DNA from: Sphingobium psychrophilum | GTDB lineage: Bacteria > Pseudomonadota > Alphaproteobacteria > Sphingomonadales > Sphingomonadaceae | DNA length: 64,000 nucleotides | Assembly (NCBI RefSeq): GCF_012927105.1 | Contig: NZ_JABBFV010000006.1 | Coordinates: 62,001 to 126,000 of the forward strand | Direction of reading: 5' to 3' | Made by a program: the position numbers and the translations under genes | Part shown: in pieces, positions 8,708 through 18,317 of the stretch | Layout: each line of letters begins with the position of its first letter | Numbering within the stretch: the first letter of the stretch is position 1 | Notes under the pieces: generated by a model | The model's input: only the letters and a program-made list of their open reading frames with translations | Told to the model about the DNA's origin: nothing | Database searches by the model: none

Positions 8708-10246
8708 TCATTCCGCTTTCTGCTTGCGGAACAGGGCGCGGTCGTCGGACCCGAAGCCCCAGCGCCAGATGACGAGGCCATAGGCGCCCAATATCGCCCA
8801 GACGCCGACCGCCAGTTCGACCCATTCGAAGCGCGGCGGCAAGGCGACGAAGCCCGCGCCGACGATGCAGGCGACCCCCGCAGCGCTCAGCAACGGCCAG
8901 CGCCAGGCATTGATCGGCGCATCGAGCAACCGGGCGAGCAGCCGCGCCTTGACGAAAGCGCCGACCGCCAGCGCCAGGCAGAGCGCGAGCGCGGGCGCGG
9001 CGGCCACCCACATCACCGGCATGGCCAGCCGGCGTGCAGCCAGGATCAGGGCGAAGCTGAAGGCCGCCTGCAACCCGATCATGACGAGCGAGATCATGAG
9101 GTTGCGGTGCCGGGCGATATAGACCAGCGCCGATTCGCTGACCACCGCCGTCGCCGCCACCACTTCGGCGAGCAGCAAAAAGGCGAGCGCGCCGGTGCCG
9201 CCGACGAAATGCGGGCCGACCAGCCCCATCACCGCTTCACCGGGGATGCCGAGCGCGAGCGCGATGCCCGCCTGCGCCGCGATGATCCAGAAGCCGACCT
9301 GGCTGACCTGACGGGCGATGCCAGCCAGGTTGTTCTCCGCCAGGTTGCGGGTGATGACCGGGCCGAGAATGGGGTCGAAGCTGGTCTTGAGCTTCTGCGG
9401 CAGCGACGCGACCTGTTGCGCGACATAATAGATGCCGATCACCGCCGGGCTGACGAACAGGCCCAATATCGCCATGTCGAGCCGACGCGATCCCCATTCG
9501 ACGCCGTCGGCTGCGGCGAGCGGCAGGTTGCGCCGGGCCAGTCGCCAGAGCCGTCCACCATCGGGCCGCCAGCCCCGCGGCAGGCCATAATGGCGCGCCA
9601 TCGGGATCAGCGAGGCGACCAGCGCTGCAATCATCGACAAGGCATAAGAGAGGATGAGGCCGTCGCGCGTGGAATAGAAGGCGAAGGCGAAAGCGCCGAT
9701 GCTGATGGTCCAGGGTTCGATGATCGAGCGCGCCCGCACGGTCGCGCCAACGTCGAAGCGATAGGCACAGGCCGCCAACGCCACGTCCGATCCCGCCACC
9801 GCGATCACCACCAGCGCCAGCAACCGGTCGAGGCCATTGATGCCGCTATTGGGGAACATGGCCTGCGGGAAGACGACCAGCAGGCCTGCGCCGACCACCG
9901 CCGCGAGCAAGGTGACAAACATGGCGTCGGTCACGACATGGGCATGAGGCCGTTCGGTCTGGCTGAGCGCGCCGGCCAGGCCGCGTTTCAGTCCCAGCGT
10001 GGCCAGTTGTGCCACAAACTCCACGACCAGAACGGCATAGGCGAAACGCCCCAGCGCATCTGCGCCATACCAGCGTCCCGCAATGAACAGGAACGGCAGG
10101 CGCGCCGCCAGGCGCAGCAGAAATCCGAATATGTTGGTCCGCCCACCCTTGGCCAGGGCGGCGATGTCATCCTGATCCTTGGATGCGGATGCCTGTGTGC
10201 CCGATACCGGCGTCGCCAACGAACCCTGAACCCCCTGCGTCATCAT
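8708..10246 (-). CDS. Polysaccharide flippase-like membrane protein (MATE/Wzx type)
   Basis: 512 residues with roughly 12-14 hydrophobic segments, matching the polysaccharide biosynthesis/oligosaccharide flippase family that moves lipid-linked glycans across the inner membrane. The first ~35 residues are polar and cytoplasmic; the first hydrophobic segment follows NIFGFLLRLAARLPFLF. The C-terminal tail is charged (SDDRALFRKQKAE). No glycosyltransferase genes are adjacent, so the substrate is unknown. It lies 45 bp downstream of gpsA in the same direction and may be its operon partner. Confidence 0.8.
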   Translation of the reverse strand: MMTQGVQGSLATPVSGTQASASKDQDDIAALAKGGRTNIFGFLLRLAARLPFLFIAGRWYGADALGRFAYAVLVVEFVAQLATLGLKRGLAGALSQTERPHAHVVTDAMFVTLLAAVVGAGLLVVFPQAMFPNSGINGLDRLLALVVIAVAGSDVALAACAYRFDVGATVRARSIIEPWTISIGAFAFAFYSTRDGLILSYALSMIAALVASLIPMARHYGLPRGWRPDGGRLWRLARRNLPLAAADGVEWGSRRLDMAILGLFVSPAVIGIYYVAQQVASLPQKLKTSFDPILGPVITRNLAENNLAGIARQVSQVGFWIIAAQAGIALALGIPGEAVMGLVGPHFVGGTGALAFLLLAEVVAATAVVSESALVYIARHRNLMISLVMIGLQAAFSFALILAARRLAMPVMWVAAAPALALCLALAVGAFVKARLLARLLDAPINAWRWPLLSAAGVACIVGAGFVALPPRFEWVELAVGVWAILGAYGLVIWRWGFGSDDRALFRKQKAE

Positions 10247-10291
10247 GTTTCTTTTTCTGCTCTAGGCGCAAGAAGGCGGCGACGCGACGGC

Positions 10292-11263
10292 TTATTCGGG
10301 CCGCAACGGCCGCGCGAGCAGCGCGTCGATCACGGCGCCGAGCGGCGCGGCATCGGCGAGCAGCGCGCACACCGCCTCCACCACCGGCATTTCCACGCCG
10401 GCCGCGCGCGCGGCATCGCGCAGCACCGGCGCGGTGAACGCTCCTTCCGCCACGGTGCGGCGGTTGGCGAGCAGGGCTGCGGCGCTGGCGCCTTCGCCCA
10501 GACCCTTGCCCAGCGAGAAGTTGCGCGAATTGGTGGAGGAGCAGGTGAGGACGAGATCGCCGAGGCCCGACAGGCCGCCGAGCGTTTCGGGACGCGCGCC
10601 GCGCGCCAGGCCGAAGCGGGTCATTTCGGCAAAACCGCGCGAAATGAGCGCAGCGCGGGCATTGAGGCCAAGCCCCGCCCCTTCCGCAACGCCGCAAGCG
10701 ATGGCGAGCACATTCTTGACCGCGCCGCCAATCTCCGCGCCGATGACGTCGTCGGACAGATAGGGGCGAAAGGACGGACGGGCGATACGCGCGGCGAGGC
10801 GCTGGCCCAGCGCCCGGTCTTCGCAAGCCAGCGTGATGGCGGTAGGTAGGCCCTTGGCCACTTCATGGGCGAAGGTCGGGCCGGACAGGACGGCGATGGG
10901 CGAGGTCGGCTGCGCCTGAGCCGCCACTTCGGACATCAAAAGGCTAGTCCCAGCCTCGATCCCTTTGGAGCAGAGGACCAGCGGCACGCCGGCGGGGGCC
11001 TGCGCCACCACGCTGCGCAGATGCTGGGCAGGGCTGACGACCAGCAGCAGGTCACATGACCCAAGGTCCGCCATCGCGCCGGTCGCCCGGATCGAGGGGG
11101 AGAGCGGGATATTCGCGAGATAGAGCGGGTTTTCGTGGACGTGATTGATCGCATCGATCACGTCCGGCTCCAGCGCCCACAGCGCGACCGACTGGCCGTC
11201 GCTGGCCAGCAATTGCGCCAACGCCGTGCCCCATGCGCCCGCACCGATAACGCCCGCTTTCAT
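10292..11263 (-). CDS. gpsA: Glycerol-3-phosphate dehydrogenase [NAD(P)+]
   Basis: 323 residues. Reduces dihydroxyacetone phosphate to sn-glycerol 3-phosphate, supplying phospholipid backbones. The Rossmann motif GAGAWGTALAQLL is at the N-terminus, followed by SPAQHLRSVV, CSKGIE, and LSGPTFAHEVAKGLPTA, all hallmarks of GpsA. The catalytic Lys lies in GGAVKNVLAIACG. It is 13 bp downstream of tsaD and probably cotranscribed with it. Confidence 0.95.
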   Translation of the reverse strand: MKAGVIGAGAWGTALAQLLASDGQSVALWALEPDVIDAINHVHENPLYLANIPLSPSIRATGAMADLGSCDLLLVVSPAQHLRSVVAQAPAGVPLVLCSKGIEAGTSLLMSEVAAQAQPTSPIAVLSGPTFAHEVAKGLPTAITLACEDRALGQRLAARIARPSFRPYLSDDVIGAEIGGAVKNVLAIACGVAEGAGLGLNARAALISRGFAEMTRFGLARGARPETLGGLSGLGDLVLTCSSTNSRNFSLGKGLGEGASAAALLANRRTVAEGAFTAPVLRDAARAAGVEMPVVEAVCALLADAAPLGAVIDALLARPLRPE

Positions 11264-11276
11264 GCCTTCACGCCCT

Positions 11277-12311
11277 TCATGCTTTCACTCCGGCGCCGCG
11301 CGCCTTTTCCGCGGCCGGGTCGAGCGGCCAACGCGGCCGGGCCGGGAAGGTGAGATCGTCGATCAAGCCGACCGCAAAGCGTTCCGCCCCGGCCCAGGCG
11401 ATCATCGCGGCATTGTCGGTGCACAGCCAAAGCGGCGGCGCGACGAAGGGCAGGTCATGAGCGGCGGCGAGCGATTCGAGCGCCGCGCGGACGGCATTAT
11501 TGGCGGCGACTCCGCCCGCCACGACCAGTGCGGTGACGCCCTCGCTCCGCCCCAGCGCGCGGCGCGTGCGGTCGACAAGGCAGTCGATCACCGCCTGCTG
11601 GAAGCTCGCGGCGATATCCTGCGTCGTATATCGGCCCAACTGGACCGCGCGCATCACCGCGCTCTTGAGGCCGGCGAAGGAGAAATGCGGTTCGTCGGTG
11701 TGGATCAAAGGGCGCGGCAGGGGAACGGCCTTGGGATCACCCAGCGCGGCCGCCTTTTCCACCTGCGGGCCGCCCGGATAGCCCAGCCCCAGCAGCTTGG
11801 CGGTCTTGTCGAACGCTTCGCCCGCCGCATCGTCGATCGTGGTGGCGACGCGGACATAGGCGCCCGGTCCCTTCACATGGAGCAGTTGGCAATGGCCGCC
11901 CGACACCAGCAGCAACAGATAGGGAAATTGCAGCGTCCGATCGGCGAGGCGCGGCGAGAGCGCATGGCCCTCCAGATGATTGACCGCGATCAGCGGCTTG
12001 CCCGCCGCATGGGCCAGCGCCTTGCCGGTGACAAGGCCGACCATGACGCCGCCGATCAGGCCCGGCCCGGCGGTGGCGGCGATGACGTCGACATCGGCCA
12101 GCGTCATCTTCGCGTCGGCCAGGGCCTCTGCGACCAGGGGGGTGAGCATTTCGACATGGGCGCGGGCGGCGATTTCTGGGACGACGCCGCCATAGGGGCG
12201 GTGCGCTTCCTCCTGCGTGGCGAGGCGATGGGCCAGGATTCGGCCGTCTGCCGTCACCAGCGCCGCTGCGGTTTCATCGCAGCTCGATTCCAGGCCAAGG
12301 ATGATTGTCAT
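11277..12311 (-). CDS. tsaD: tRNA N6-threonylcarbamoyladenosine transferase subunit TsaD
   Basis: 344 residues. Transfers the threonylcarbamoyl group to A37 of ANN-decoding tRNAs with TsaB and TsaE. The protein opens [15 protein letters not shown], has the metal-binding HLEGH motif ([12 protein letters not shown]), and the ATPase-fold segment [13 protein letters not shown], all typical. An alternative start four codons upstream (12323) exists; 12311 gives the usual family N-terminus and has GGAAG upstream. It is divergent from hemC with only about 45 bp between them. Confidence 0.95.
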   Translation of the reverse strand: MTIILGLESSCDETAAALVTADGRILAHRLATQEEAHRPYGGVVPEIAARAHVEMLTPLVAEALADAKMTLADVDVIAATAGPGLIGGVMVGLVTGKALAHAAGKPLIAVNHLEGHALSPRLADRTLQFPYLLLLVSGGHCQLLHVKGPGAYVRVATTIDDAAGEAFDKTAKLLGLGYPGGPQVEKAAALGDPKAVPLPRPLIHTDEPHFSFAGLKSAVMRAVQLGRYTTQDIAASFQQAVIDCLVDRTRRALGRSEGVTALVVAGGVAANNAVRAALESLAAAHDLPFVAPPLWLCTDNAAMIAWAGAERFAVGLIDDLTFPARPRWPLDPAAEKARGAGVKA

Positions 12312-12355
12312 TGCCGCTTCCATCTAAAGGTCGTGGCTATTAGAGCAAGCCGCAT

Positions 12356-13279
12356 ATGTTTTTGCCCGAAAGACCGTTGCGCCTCGGCACCAGAGGATCG
12401 CCCCTAGCACTGGCCCAGGCCCGCATGACCGCCCGCGCTTTGTGCGCTGCCCATGGCTGGCCCGAGGAGGCCGTGGCGATCGTCACCGTCCAGACAAGCG
12501 GCGACCGGATACAGGACCGGGCGCTGGCCGATATCGGCGGCAAGGCGCTATGGACCAAGGAATTGGACCGGGCGCTGGTCGAGGGCGCAATCGATTTTGC
12601 GGTCCACAGCATGAAGGATGTGGAGACGCTGCGGCCCGACGCCTTCCGCATCGCCGCGATGCTGCCGCGCGCCGATGTGCGCGACCGGCTGGTGGGGGCC
12701 GATGACTTCGCCGCGCTGCCCGCTAATCCGATCGTCGGCACCAGCTCGCCGCGCCGCGCCGCGCAGGTCAAGCGGCTGCGCCCCGACGCGACCATCACCC
12801 TGTTCCGCGGCAATGTCGCGACCCGGCTGGCCAAGCTGGCGGCTGGCGAGGTCCATGCCACGCTGTTGGCGGCGGCGGGGCTGGACCGGCTGGACCAACA
12901 GGATGTCGGCGCGACCATAGCGATCGACGTCATGCTGCCCGCGCCATCGCAAGGCGCGGTGGGGATAGAGACGCTGGGCGACAATGACGCCATGGTCGCG
13001 GCGCTGTGTGCGATCAACGACGGCGACACCTTTGACGCGGTGATGGCCGAGCGGGGCGTGCTCAAGGGATTGGGCGGCACCTGCCATTCGCCGATCGCTG
13101 CACTGGCGCGGGTCGAAGGAGAATTTCTGCATCTGATCGCGGAGATCATCAGCCCGGACGGGCAGGAAACGGTGCGCGAAGAGACGCGGCTCGCGCGCGG
13201 CGACGACGCGGCGCAGGCGGTCGGCCATGCGCTGCTGGGGCGGGCCAGCCCGGCGCTGCGGTCGCTGTTCGAAGCGTGA
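12356..13279 (+). CDS. hemC: Hydroxymethylbilane synthase (porphobilinogen deaminase)
   Basis: 307 residues. Polymerises four porphobilinogens into hydroxymethylbilane in heme synthesis. The N-terminus RLGTRGSPLALAQA, the central FAVHSMKDVET with the active-site Asp region, SSPRRAAQ and FRGNVATRL are diagnostic. The dipyrromethane cofactor Cys sits in GGTCHSPIA. It overlaps hemD by four bases (GTGA), indicating coupled translation. Confidence 0.96.
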   Translation: MFLPERPLRLGTRGSPLALAQARMTARALCAAHGWPEEAVAIVTVQTSGDRIQDRALADIGGKALWTKELDRALVEGAIDFAVHSMKDVETLRPDAFRIAAMLPRADVRDRLVGADDFAALPANPIVGTSSPRRAAQVKRLRPDATITLFRGNVATRLAKLAAGEVHATLLAAAGLDRLDQQDVGATIAIDVMLPAPSQGAVGIETLGDNDAMVAALCAINDGDTFDAVMAERGVLKGLGGTCHSPIAALARVEGEFLHLIAEIISPDGQETVREETRLARGDDAAQAVGHALLGRASPALRSLFEA

Positions 13280-13947
13280 ACCGGGTCTTCATCCTGCGCC
13301 CCGAACCGGCGGCGGGCAGGACGGCGGCAAAGGCGGCCGCGCTGGACCTGGACGCGCGAGTGCATCCGCTGTTCGCGCCCCAGCCGGTCGCGTGGACGCC
13401 CCCGCCGCCCACGGATTTCGAAGCCCTGCTGCTGACCAGCGCCCATGGCGTGCGCCTGGCCGGGCCGGAGCTGGCCGCCTATCGCGGACTGCCGGCTTAT
13501 GCGGTGGGGGAAGCAACGGCGCGGGCGCTGCGCGACGCGGGCTTTGCCGATGTCGTGGCGGGCGTGGGCGACGGTAGCGCGATCGCGGCGCGGGTCGCGG
13601 CGCACGGTCATCGGCGGCTGCTCCATCTGGGTGGGACCACCGTCGCGCCGATGGCGGCGGATGGGATCGATGTGACGCGGATCGCGGTATATAGCATGAC
13701 CAGCCTGCCGCCCGACCCGGCGCTGATCGCCGATGCCGTGGCCGGATCGATACTGCTGGTCCATTCGCCGCGCGCCGGCGAAAGGCTGGCGGCGCAGATC
13801 GCGCAGGACGCGCGCGCAGCGCTGCACATCGTCGCGATCAGCCCGGTTGCGCTGGCGGCGTGCGGCGCGGGCTGGGCGAGCGGGCGGGCCGCCGCACGGC
13901 CGGTCGATGACGAGATGCTGGCCCTTGCCGCGCGATTGTGCGAATGA
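13276..13947 (+). CDS. hemD: Uroporphyrinogen-III synthase
   Basis: 223 residues starting at a GTG that overlaps the hemC stop. HemD closes and inverts ring D of hydroxymethylbilane. Sequence conservation in this family is low. Supporting features are the operon position after hemC, the length, the N-terminal 'VFILRPEPAAGRTAAKAAA' and the 'LLLTSAHGVRLAG' segment characteristic of the first HemD half. It overlaps the next gene by four bases (ATGA at 13944). Confidence 0.88.
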   Translation: MNRVFILRPEPAAGRTAAKAAALDLDARVHPLFAPQPVAWTPPPPTDFEALLLTSAHGVRLAGPELAAYRGLPAYAVGEATARALRDAGFADVVAGVGDGSAIAARVAAHGHRRLLHLGGTTVAPMAADGIDVTRIAVYSMTSLPPDPALIADAVAGSILLVHSPRAGERLAAQIAQDARAALHIVAISPVALAACGAGWASGRAAARPVDDEMLALAARLCE

Positions 13948-14852
13948 CGGGCATAATGACAGACGAAAGGGCCGGCATGAGCGACGAGGATGGGGTTGGC
14001 AACGCGACCGTGATACCGCCGCGCCGTCGCACGATCCTGCCGCTCCTGATCGTAATCCTGCTCGCCTTTGCCCTGGGCGTTGCGCTCACCGTCTGGGCCT
14101 GGCCCCAGATCCAGCGCCGTTGGGGCGATCCGCAACCACAGCCGACCGTCGCGACCCAACCGCAGGGACTGATCACCGGCACCGGCGCGAGCGCGACAGT
14201 CCGGCCGCTGACCGCCGATGCGGCGCAGATGCTCGACACGCGCGTCATCCAGCTGGAGGAACGGCTCAATCGCATCACCGTGGAGGCGCAGGCCGCGTCG
14301 GGCAATGCCGCCCGCGCCGAAGGGCTGCTGGTCGCTTTCGCCGCGCGGCGCGCGCTCGATAGCGGGACGCCCCTCGGCTATGTCGAGGGGCAGTTGCGGT
14401 TGCGCTTCGGCCAGGCCCAGCCACGCGCCGTCGCCGCCGTCATCAATGCGGCACGCGATCCGATCACGCTCGCTGACCTGCGTGGCGGACTGGGCGAGGT
14501 GGCCGAACGATTGGTCACGCCGCCGGCCGGCACCGGCTGGTGGGACGCGATGGAGCATGAGGCGCGCGAACTCGTCACCATCCGCAAGGCATCGACCCCG
14601 TCGCCCCGGCCGCAGGCGGCGATGGACCGGGCGCTGCGCTACATCGACGGCGGCCGGGTGAGCGCGGCGCTGGGCGAAGTGGAACGGTTGCCAGGCAAGG
14701 CGGCGGCGGATCGCTGGATGCAATATGCCCGCCGCTATCTGGAAGCGCGGCGCGCGCTGGACCTGATCGAGACGGCCGCGATCCTTGAACCGCGGCAGTT
14801 GCGCGGGACCGAAGGCGCGACCGTGACCCAGACGTCACCGCTCGCCCCTTAA
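13944..14852 (+). CDS. Mitofilin-like inner-membrane protein (COG4223 type)
   Basis: About 302 residues: a short polar cytoplasmic N-terminus with basic residues (PPRRRTIL), one transmembrane helix at about residues 34-52, and a periplasmic region with an acidic/alanine-rich helical stretch (LEERLNRITVEAQ) and an all-helical C-terminal domain. In alphaproteobacteria a protein of this design follows hemD and is related to mitochondrial mitofilin/Mic60. Three starts are possible (13944 coupled to hemD, 13956, and 13977 preceded by AAAGG). Heme-operon position may be ancestral rather than functional. Confidence 0.7.
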   Translation: MTGIMTDERAGMSDEDGVGNATVIPPRRRTILPLLIVILLAFALGVALTVWAWPQIQRRWGDPQPQPTVATQPQGLITGTGASATVRPLTADAAQMLDTRVIQLEERLNRITVEAQAASGNAARAEGLLVAFAARRALDSGTPLGYVEGQLRLRFGQAQPRAVAAVINAARDPITLADLRGGLGEVAERLVTPPAGTGWWDAMEHEARELVTIRKASTPSPRPQAAMDRALRYIDGGRVSAALGEVERLPGKAAADRWMQYARRYLEARRALDLIETAAILEPRQLRGTEGATVTQTSPLAP

Positions 14853-14944
14853 GCCCCCGCCACCAACCACTGTCACAAACGACGAACCGTTTGTCGGCAT
14901 CGATAAACGGCATGGACGCGGCCCTGCCTGTCATGGGAATGTCA

Positions 14945-14962
14945 TCTTTCGATTTCGAAAGA
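14945..14962. promoter_or_regulatory. Perfect 8+8 palindrome upstream of the lipase gene
   Basis: TCTTTCGATTTCGAAAGA has two exact 8-base inverted arms (TCTTTCGA / TCGAAAGA) around TT. It ends 13 bases before the GTG start at 14976 and its right arm touches the probable ribosome binding site (AAAGAGG). It may be an operator, or a weak hairpin masking translation. No regulator gene is nearby. Confidence 0.4.
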
Positions 14963-14975
14963 GGACTATCCGTTC

Positions 14976-15740
14976 GTGCCGCCTTACGCCGATGCCATCG
15001 CCAGTTTCTGGAAAGCCCATAGTTGGAAAGACCGTATGGTCGGCGGACCGCGTGCGGCGGAGCGGCCGTCCCTCTCGCATCTGCTGGGCAATGCGTCTTT
15101 GCCGTTCGACCTGGCGCGGACCCGTGCGCAGGGCGCGATGCTGGCGCAGGGGATGCGGGGCGATGGCCGGCATGTGCTGCTGATCCCCGGCCTGCTGGCG
15201 TCCGAACAGCGGATGGAGCCGTTGCGCGCGGTGCTGGATGCGGCCGGCTATGTCGCCCATGGATGGGGCATGGGGCGCAATTTCGGGCCGAAGCCCGACA
15301 GTCTGGAGCAGATCGACCGGCGAGTGGATGCGATCCGGCGGGAGAGCGGCGCGCCGGTGACGCTGGTCGGATGGAGCCTGGGCGGGCTGTATGCGCGCGA
15401 ATATGCCAAGTTCGCCGCGCACAAGGTTGGCGGCGTGGTGACGATGGGTACGCCCTTTTCCGGCGATCCGCGCGCCAACCATGCCTGGCGGCTATACCAA
15501 CTGGTGTCGGGCTTCCCGGTCGATCGGCCACCCTTCCCCTGCACCCGCGAATCCAAGCCGCCGGTGCCGACCGTGGCGCTGTGGTCGCTGCGCGACGGCG
15601 TGATCCTGCCCGCCTGCGCCAGGGGCCGCGCGGGCGAACGCGACCGGGCGATCGAGGTGGACTGCACCCATATGGGCTTCGCCGCCGCGCCGGAGGGGAT
15701 TGCCGCCGTGGGGAAAGCGCTGGAGGCGATCGGCGCCTGA
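14976..15740 (+). CDS. Alpha/beta-hydrolase, lipase-like
   Basis: 254 residues of the alpha/beta-hydrolase fold. The nucleophile elbow is GWSLGG (GxSxG), with a candidate acid in SLRDGVILP and a His in DCTHMGF near the C-terminus, giving a plausible Ser-Asp-His triad. HVLLIPGLLASEQRM fits the first strand and oxyanion loop of triacylglycerol-lipase/PGAP1-like hydrolases. No signal peptide is evident. It starts at GTG 14976 behind AGAGG. Substrate unknown; the gene stands alone. Confidence 0.75.
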   Translation: MPPYADAIASFWKAHSWKDRMVGGPRAAERPSLSHLLGNASLPFDLARTRAQGAMLAQGMRGDGRHVLLIPGLLASEQRMEPLRAVLDAAGYVAHGWGMGRNFGPKPDSLEQIDRRVDAIRRESGAPVTLVGWSLGGLYAREYAKFAAHKVGGVVTMGTPFSGDPRANHAWRLYQLVSGFPVDRPPFPCTRESKPPVPTVALWSLRDGVILPACARGRAGERDRAIEVDCTHMGFAAAPEGIAAVGKALEAIGA

Positions 15741-15782
15741 CCCGGTCCACCTGCGCGATCCGGGCGCGATGAAGCGACCGGC

Positions 15783-16055
15783 AGGGTCACAGCTCCAAAG
15801 TTCACACCATCGTTGGAATCGCGTTTCTGCGCTTTTTCGCGGCAATGGCGCCGGGAACCTCCCGCCCAGCTATCGCTGACGACCCGGCGACGCGCCTGTC
15901 GGGTCACGCCCACGCGTCCCTCACGCCCCATGTGGGTCACGGGCTGGCGGCAGCGCTGGGGCGATCGGGAGGGGGGAGCGGGCGTCGAGGCTGTGCGGGT
16001 CCATCGACAAGGATAGATCAGAAGAAATCCTACATTGGAAGGGGAATAGGAGGGG
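15783..16055. repeat. Dispersed ~250-bp intergenic element, copy 2 (inverted)
   Basis: This occupies the first half of the 506-bp gene-free region between the lipase and queG. It is an inverted copy of 6217-6467: 16013-16055 matches 6217-6259 at 40/43 and 15783-15817 matches around 6436-6467. Numerous GGGTCACG/GTGACCC words occur inside. Like copy 1 it lies between convergent genes, compatible with an extragenic repeat or a transcription-termination role. Confidence 0.7.
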
Positions 16056-16099
16056 CGGCGTCAGTGCCCGTCAACCCACGAGTGAGGCGGTTGTTCTTT

Positions 16100-16207
16100 T
16101 CTTCTCCGCGGCTCCGCGGCTTCGCACGATAAAATTTCTCGCGCAGAGGCGTAGAGAACGCAGAGCAATAAGAAATATCGGCTTATCTTTCCCCTCTCTT
16201 CCAGGGG
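16100..16207. repeat. Degenerate intergenic repeat plus small hairpin before queG end
   Basis: The rest of the gene-free region contains TCTCCGCGGCTCCGCGG and then a stretch around GATAAAATTTCTCGCGCAGAG that resembles, in inverted orientation, the sequence at 28056-28092. A short hairpin CCCCT-N7-AGGGG at 16191-16207 lies close to the queG stop and may contribute to termination. Nothing coding was seen. Confidence 0.35.
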
Positions 16208-16246
16208 AGCGGCTATATTTCCGCTTTTTGATCGTCAGCCGCCCGA

Positions 16247-17299
16247 TCAATCCCCGTCGACAATCCGCCCGATCGCCCAGTTCGCCGCCTCCGCCACCAC
16301 CGGGTCGTCATCGCCGAGCAGCGCCTCCAACCGCGCCAGCAGGCGAGGGTCGCCGCTGTTGCCGGCGGCGATGGCGGCGTTGCGGACCAGGCGGTTGCGG
16401 CCGATGCGCTTGATCGGGGAGCCGGAGAAGATTTCGCGGAAACCCGCATCGTCCAGGTCGAGCAGGTCGGCGATTTCCGGCGCGGCCAGTTCCGCGCGGC
16501 TCATGAACGCGCGGTTCGCCGCCGCGGCATCGGCGAACTTGTTCCACGGACACACCGCCAGACAATCGTCGCAGCCATAGACGCGGTTGCCGATCCCGGC
16601 GCGCAGATCCGGCGGGATCGGCCCCTTATGCTCGATCGTCAGGTAGGAGATGCAGCGCCGCGCATCGACCACATAGGGGGAGGGAAAGGCATCGGTCGGG
16701 CAAGCGGCCATGCACGCGGTGCAGCGGCCGCAATGGTCGGTTTCGGCGGCGTCGGCCGCCAGCGCCAATTCGGTATAAATGGCGCCCAGGAAAAGCCAGC
16801 TGCCATGGTCGCGGCTGACGAGGTTGCTATGCTTGCCCTGCCAGCCCAGCCCCGCGCCCTGCGCCAGCGGCTTTTCCATCACGGGCGCGGTATCCACGAA
16901 CACCTTTAGGCTGCCGGGCTGTTGTTCCACCAGCCAGCGCGCCAGGGCCTTGAGCGCCTTCTTGACGACGTCGTGATAATCCTTGCCCTGCGCATAGACC
17001 GAAAAGCGCGCCCGGTCGCCCACGTCCGCCAGCGCCAGCGGATCGCGCCCCGGCGCATAGCTCATGCCCAGCATGATGACGCTGCGCACGTCCGGCCACA
17101 GGCCCTTGGGCGATCCGCGCTGCTGCGCCCGCTCCTCCATCCACAGCATGTCGCCATGATGGCCCGCGTCCAGCCATTGGCGTAGCCGCTCGCCGGCTTT
17201 GGGCGCGGCGTCGGCGGGCGCGATGCGGCAGGCGGCAAAACCTAACCGCGTGGCCTGTACCTTCAGGCGCTGTTCCAAGGTTTCGGTTTCCACGGGCAT
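16247..17299 (-). CDS. queG: Epoxyqueuosine reductase
   Basis: 350 residues. Cobalamin-dependent iron-sulfur enzyme that reduces epoxyqueuosine to queuosine in the tRNA wobble position, the last step of the pathway. Two 4Fe-4S ligand sets are visible: C190, C193, C196, C200 in [12 protein letters not shown] and C243, C246, C250 in [20 protein letters not shown] carries the likely catalytic Asp (D136). The C-terminal part beyond residue 300 has HEAT-like helices. It is divergent from the ABC transporter genes. Confidence 0.94.
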   Translation of the reverse strand: MPVETETLEQRLKVQATRLGFAACRIAPADAAPKAGERLRQWLDAGHHGDMLWMEERAQQRGSPKGLWPDVRSVIMLGMSYAPGRDPLALADVGDRARFSVYAQGKDYHDVVKKALKALARWLVEQQPGSLKVFVDTAPVMEKPLAQGAGLGWQGKHSNLVSRDHGSWLFLGAIYTELALAADAAETDHCGRCTACMAACPTDAFPSPYVVDARRCISYLTIEHKGPIPPDLRAGIGNRVYGCDDCLAVCPWNKFADAAAANRAFMSRAELAAPEIADLLDLDDAGFREIFSGSPIKRIGRNRLVRNAAIAAGNSGDPRLLARLEALLGDDDPVVAEAANWAIGRIVDGD

Positions 17300-17321
17300 G
17301 GGTCCAGACTATCAGGGCAGG

Positions 17322-18317
17322 ATGATCGGCGACACCCCGGCCTTATCCCCCGCGCCTGTGCCCGCGCCTTCCGCTCGGCCCGCCTATGCTCTTGAAGGCC
17401 ATGGGCTTGTCAAGACGTTCGGCAGCTTTCGGGCGGTCGATGGGATCGACATCGCCGTGCCCGCGGGCACCATATACGGCGTGCTCGGCCCCAATGGCGC
17501 GGGCAAGACCACGTTGCTGCGCACCCTCCTGGGCATTATCGACCCTGATGAGGGCACCCGCACGCTGCTGGGCGAGGTGCAGCCGCTGCGCATGGCGCGG
17601 CAGGTGGGGTATCTGCCCGAAGAGCGCGGCCTCTATCCGTCTATGAAGGCGTATGAGGCGATCGCCTTCATGGGGGCGCTGCGCGGCCTGCCGCTGAAAG
17701 AAGGGCGGGTGCGGGCGCGGGCGATGCTGGAGGATTATGGCATGGGCGGATCGATCGACAAGCCGATCCGCCAGCTGTCCAAGGGCATGGCCCAGACTGT
17801 GCAATTGTTCGGCACGATCATCCACGAACCCCGGCTGATCGTGCTGGATGAGCCTTTTTCCGGGCTGGACGCCATCAATCAGGAGAAATTGGAAGCCCTG
17901 ATTCGGGAGCAGGCGCGCCAGGGCGTCACCATCCTTTTTTCCACCCATGTCATCGCCCATGCCGACCGGCTGTGCGAGCGGATCGCCATCGTCGCGGGCG
18001 GCCGCATCCGGTTCGAAGGGACGCCGGGGGAGGCGCGCGACCAGTTGCGATCGCAGGTGCGGCTGCGCACGCGGGTCAGCGACGGGGCGTGGCGGCGCGC
18101 CTTGCCGGCCGATACGGTGGCGGAGGATGGTGCCTGGCTGTTCGCCCTGCCCGACGAGGGGATAGAGCCATTGCTGCGCGCGCTGCTGGATGGGCAGGCG
18201 GGGATAGAGAGCCTGTCGATCGAGCGGCCCGGCCTGCATGACGCCTTCGTCGCGATCGCCGGGGCGGCCGCCGCGCAGCAGATGCAGGCTGAACCGACGC
18301 CGGAGGAGGACGCATGA
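17322..18317 (+). CDS. ABC transporter ATP-binding protein (NatA-like)
   Basis: About 331 residues. Walker A GPNGAGKTT, Q-loop region, signature QLSKGMAQ, Walker B LIVLDEPFSGLD and the H-loop STHVIAHAD are all present. The ~80-residue C-terminal extension after the ATPase core is the DUF4162-type domain found in NatA/ABC-2 exporters. Start 17322 is preferred (AGGGCAGG upstream) to in-frame codons inside queG. It overlaps the permease gene by 4 bp. The cargo is unknown; relatives export Na+, drugs or lipids. Confidence 0.9.
   Translation: MIGDTPALSPAPVPAPSARPAYALEGHGLVKTFGSFRAVDGIDIAVPAGTIYGVLGPNGAGKTTLLRTLLGIIDPDEGTRTLLGEVQPLRMARQVGYLPEERGLYPSMKAYEAIAFMGALRGLPLKEGRVRARAMLEDYGMGGSIDKPIRQLSKGMAQTVQLFGTIIHEPRLIVLDEPFSGLDAINQEKLEALIREQARQGVTILFSTHVIAHADRLCERIAIVAGGRIRFEGTPGEARDQLRSQVRLRTRVSDGAWRRALPADTVAEDGAWLFALPDEGIEPLLRALLDGQAGIESLSIERPGLHDAFVAIAGAAAAQQMQAEPTPEEDA

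Noticed and set aside
8681..10849. 722-codon open frame on the plus strand
   Set aside because: Antisense to the flippase and gpsA genes; Arg/Gln/Asp-rich composition without domains.
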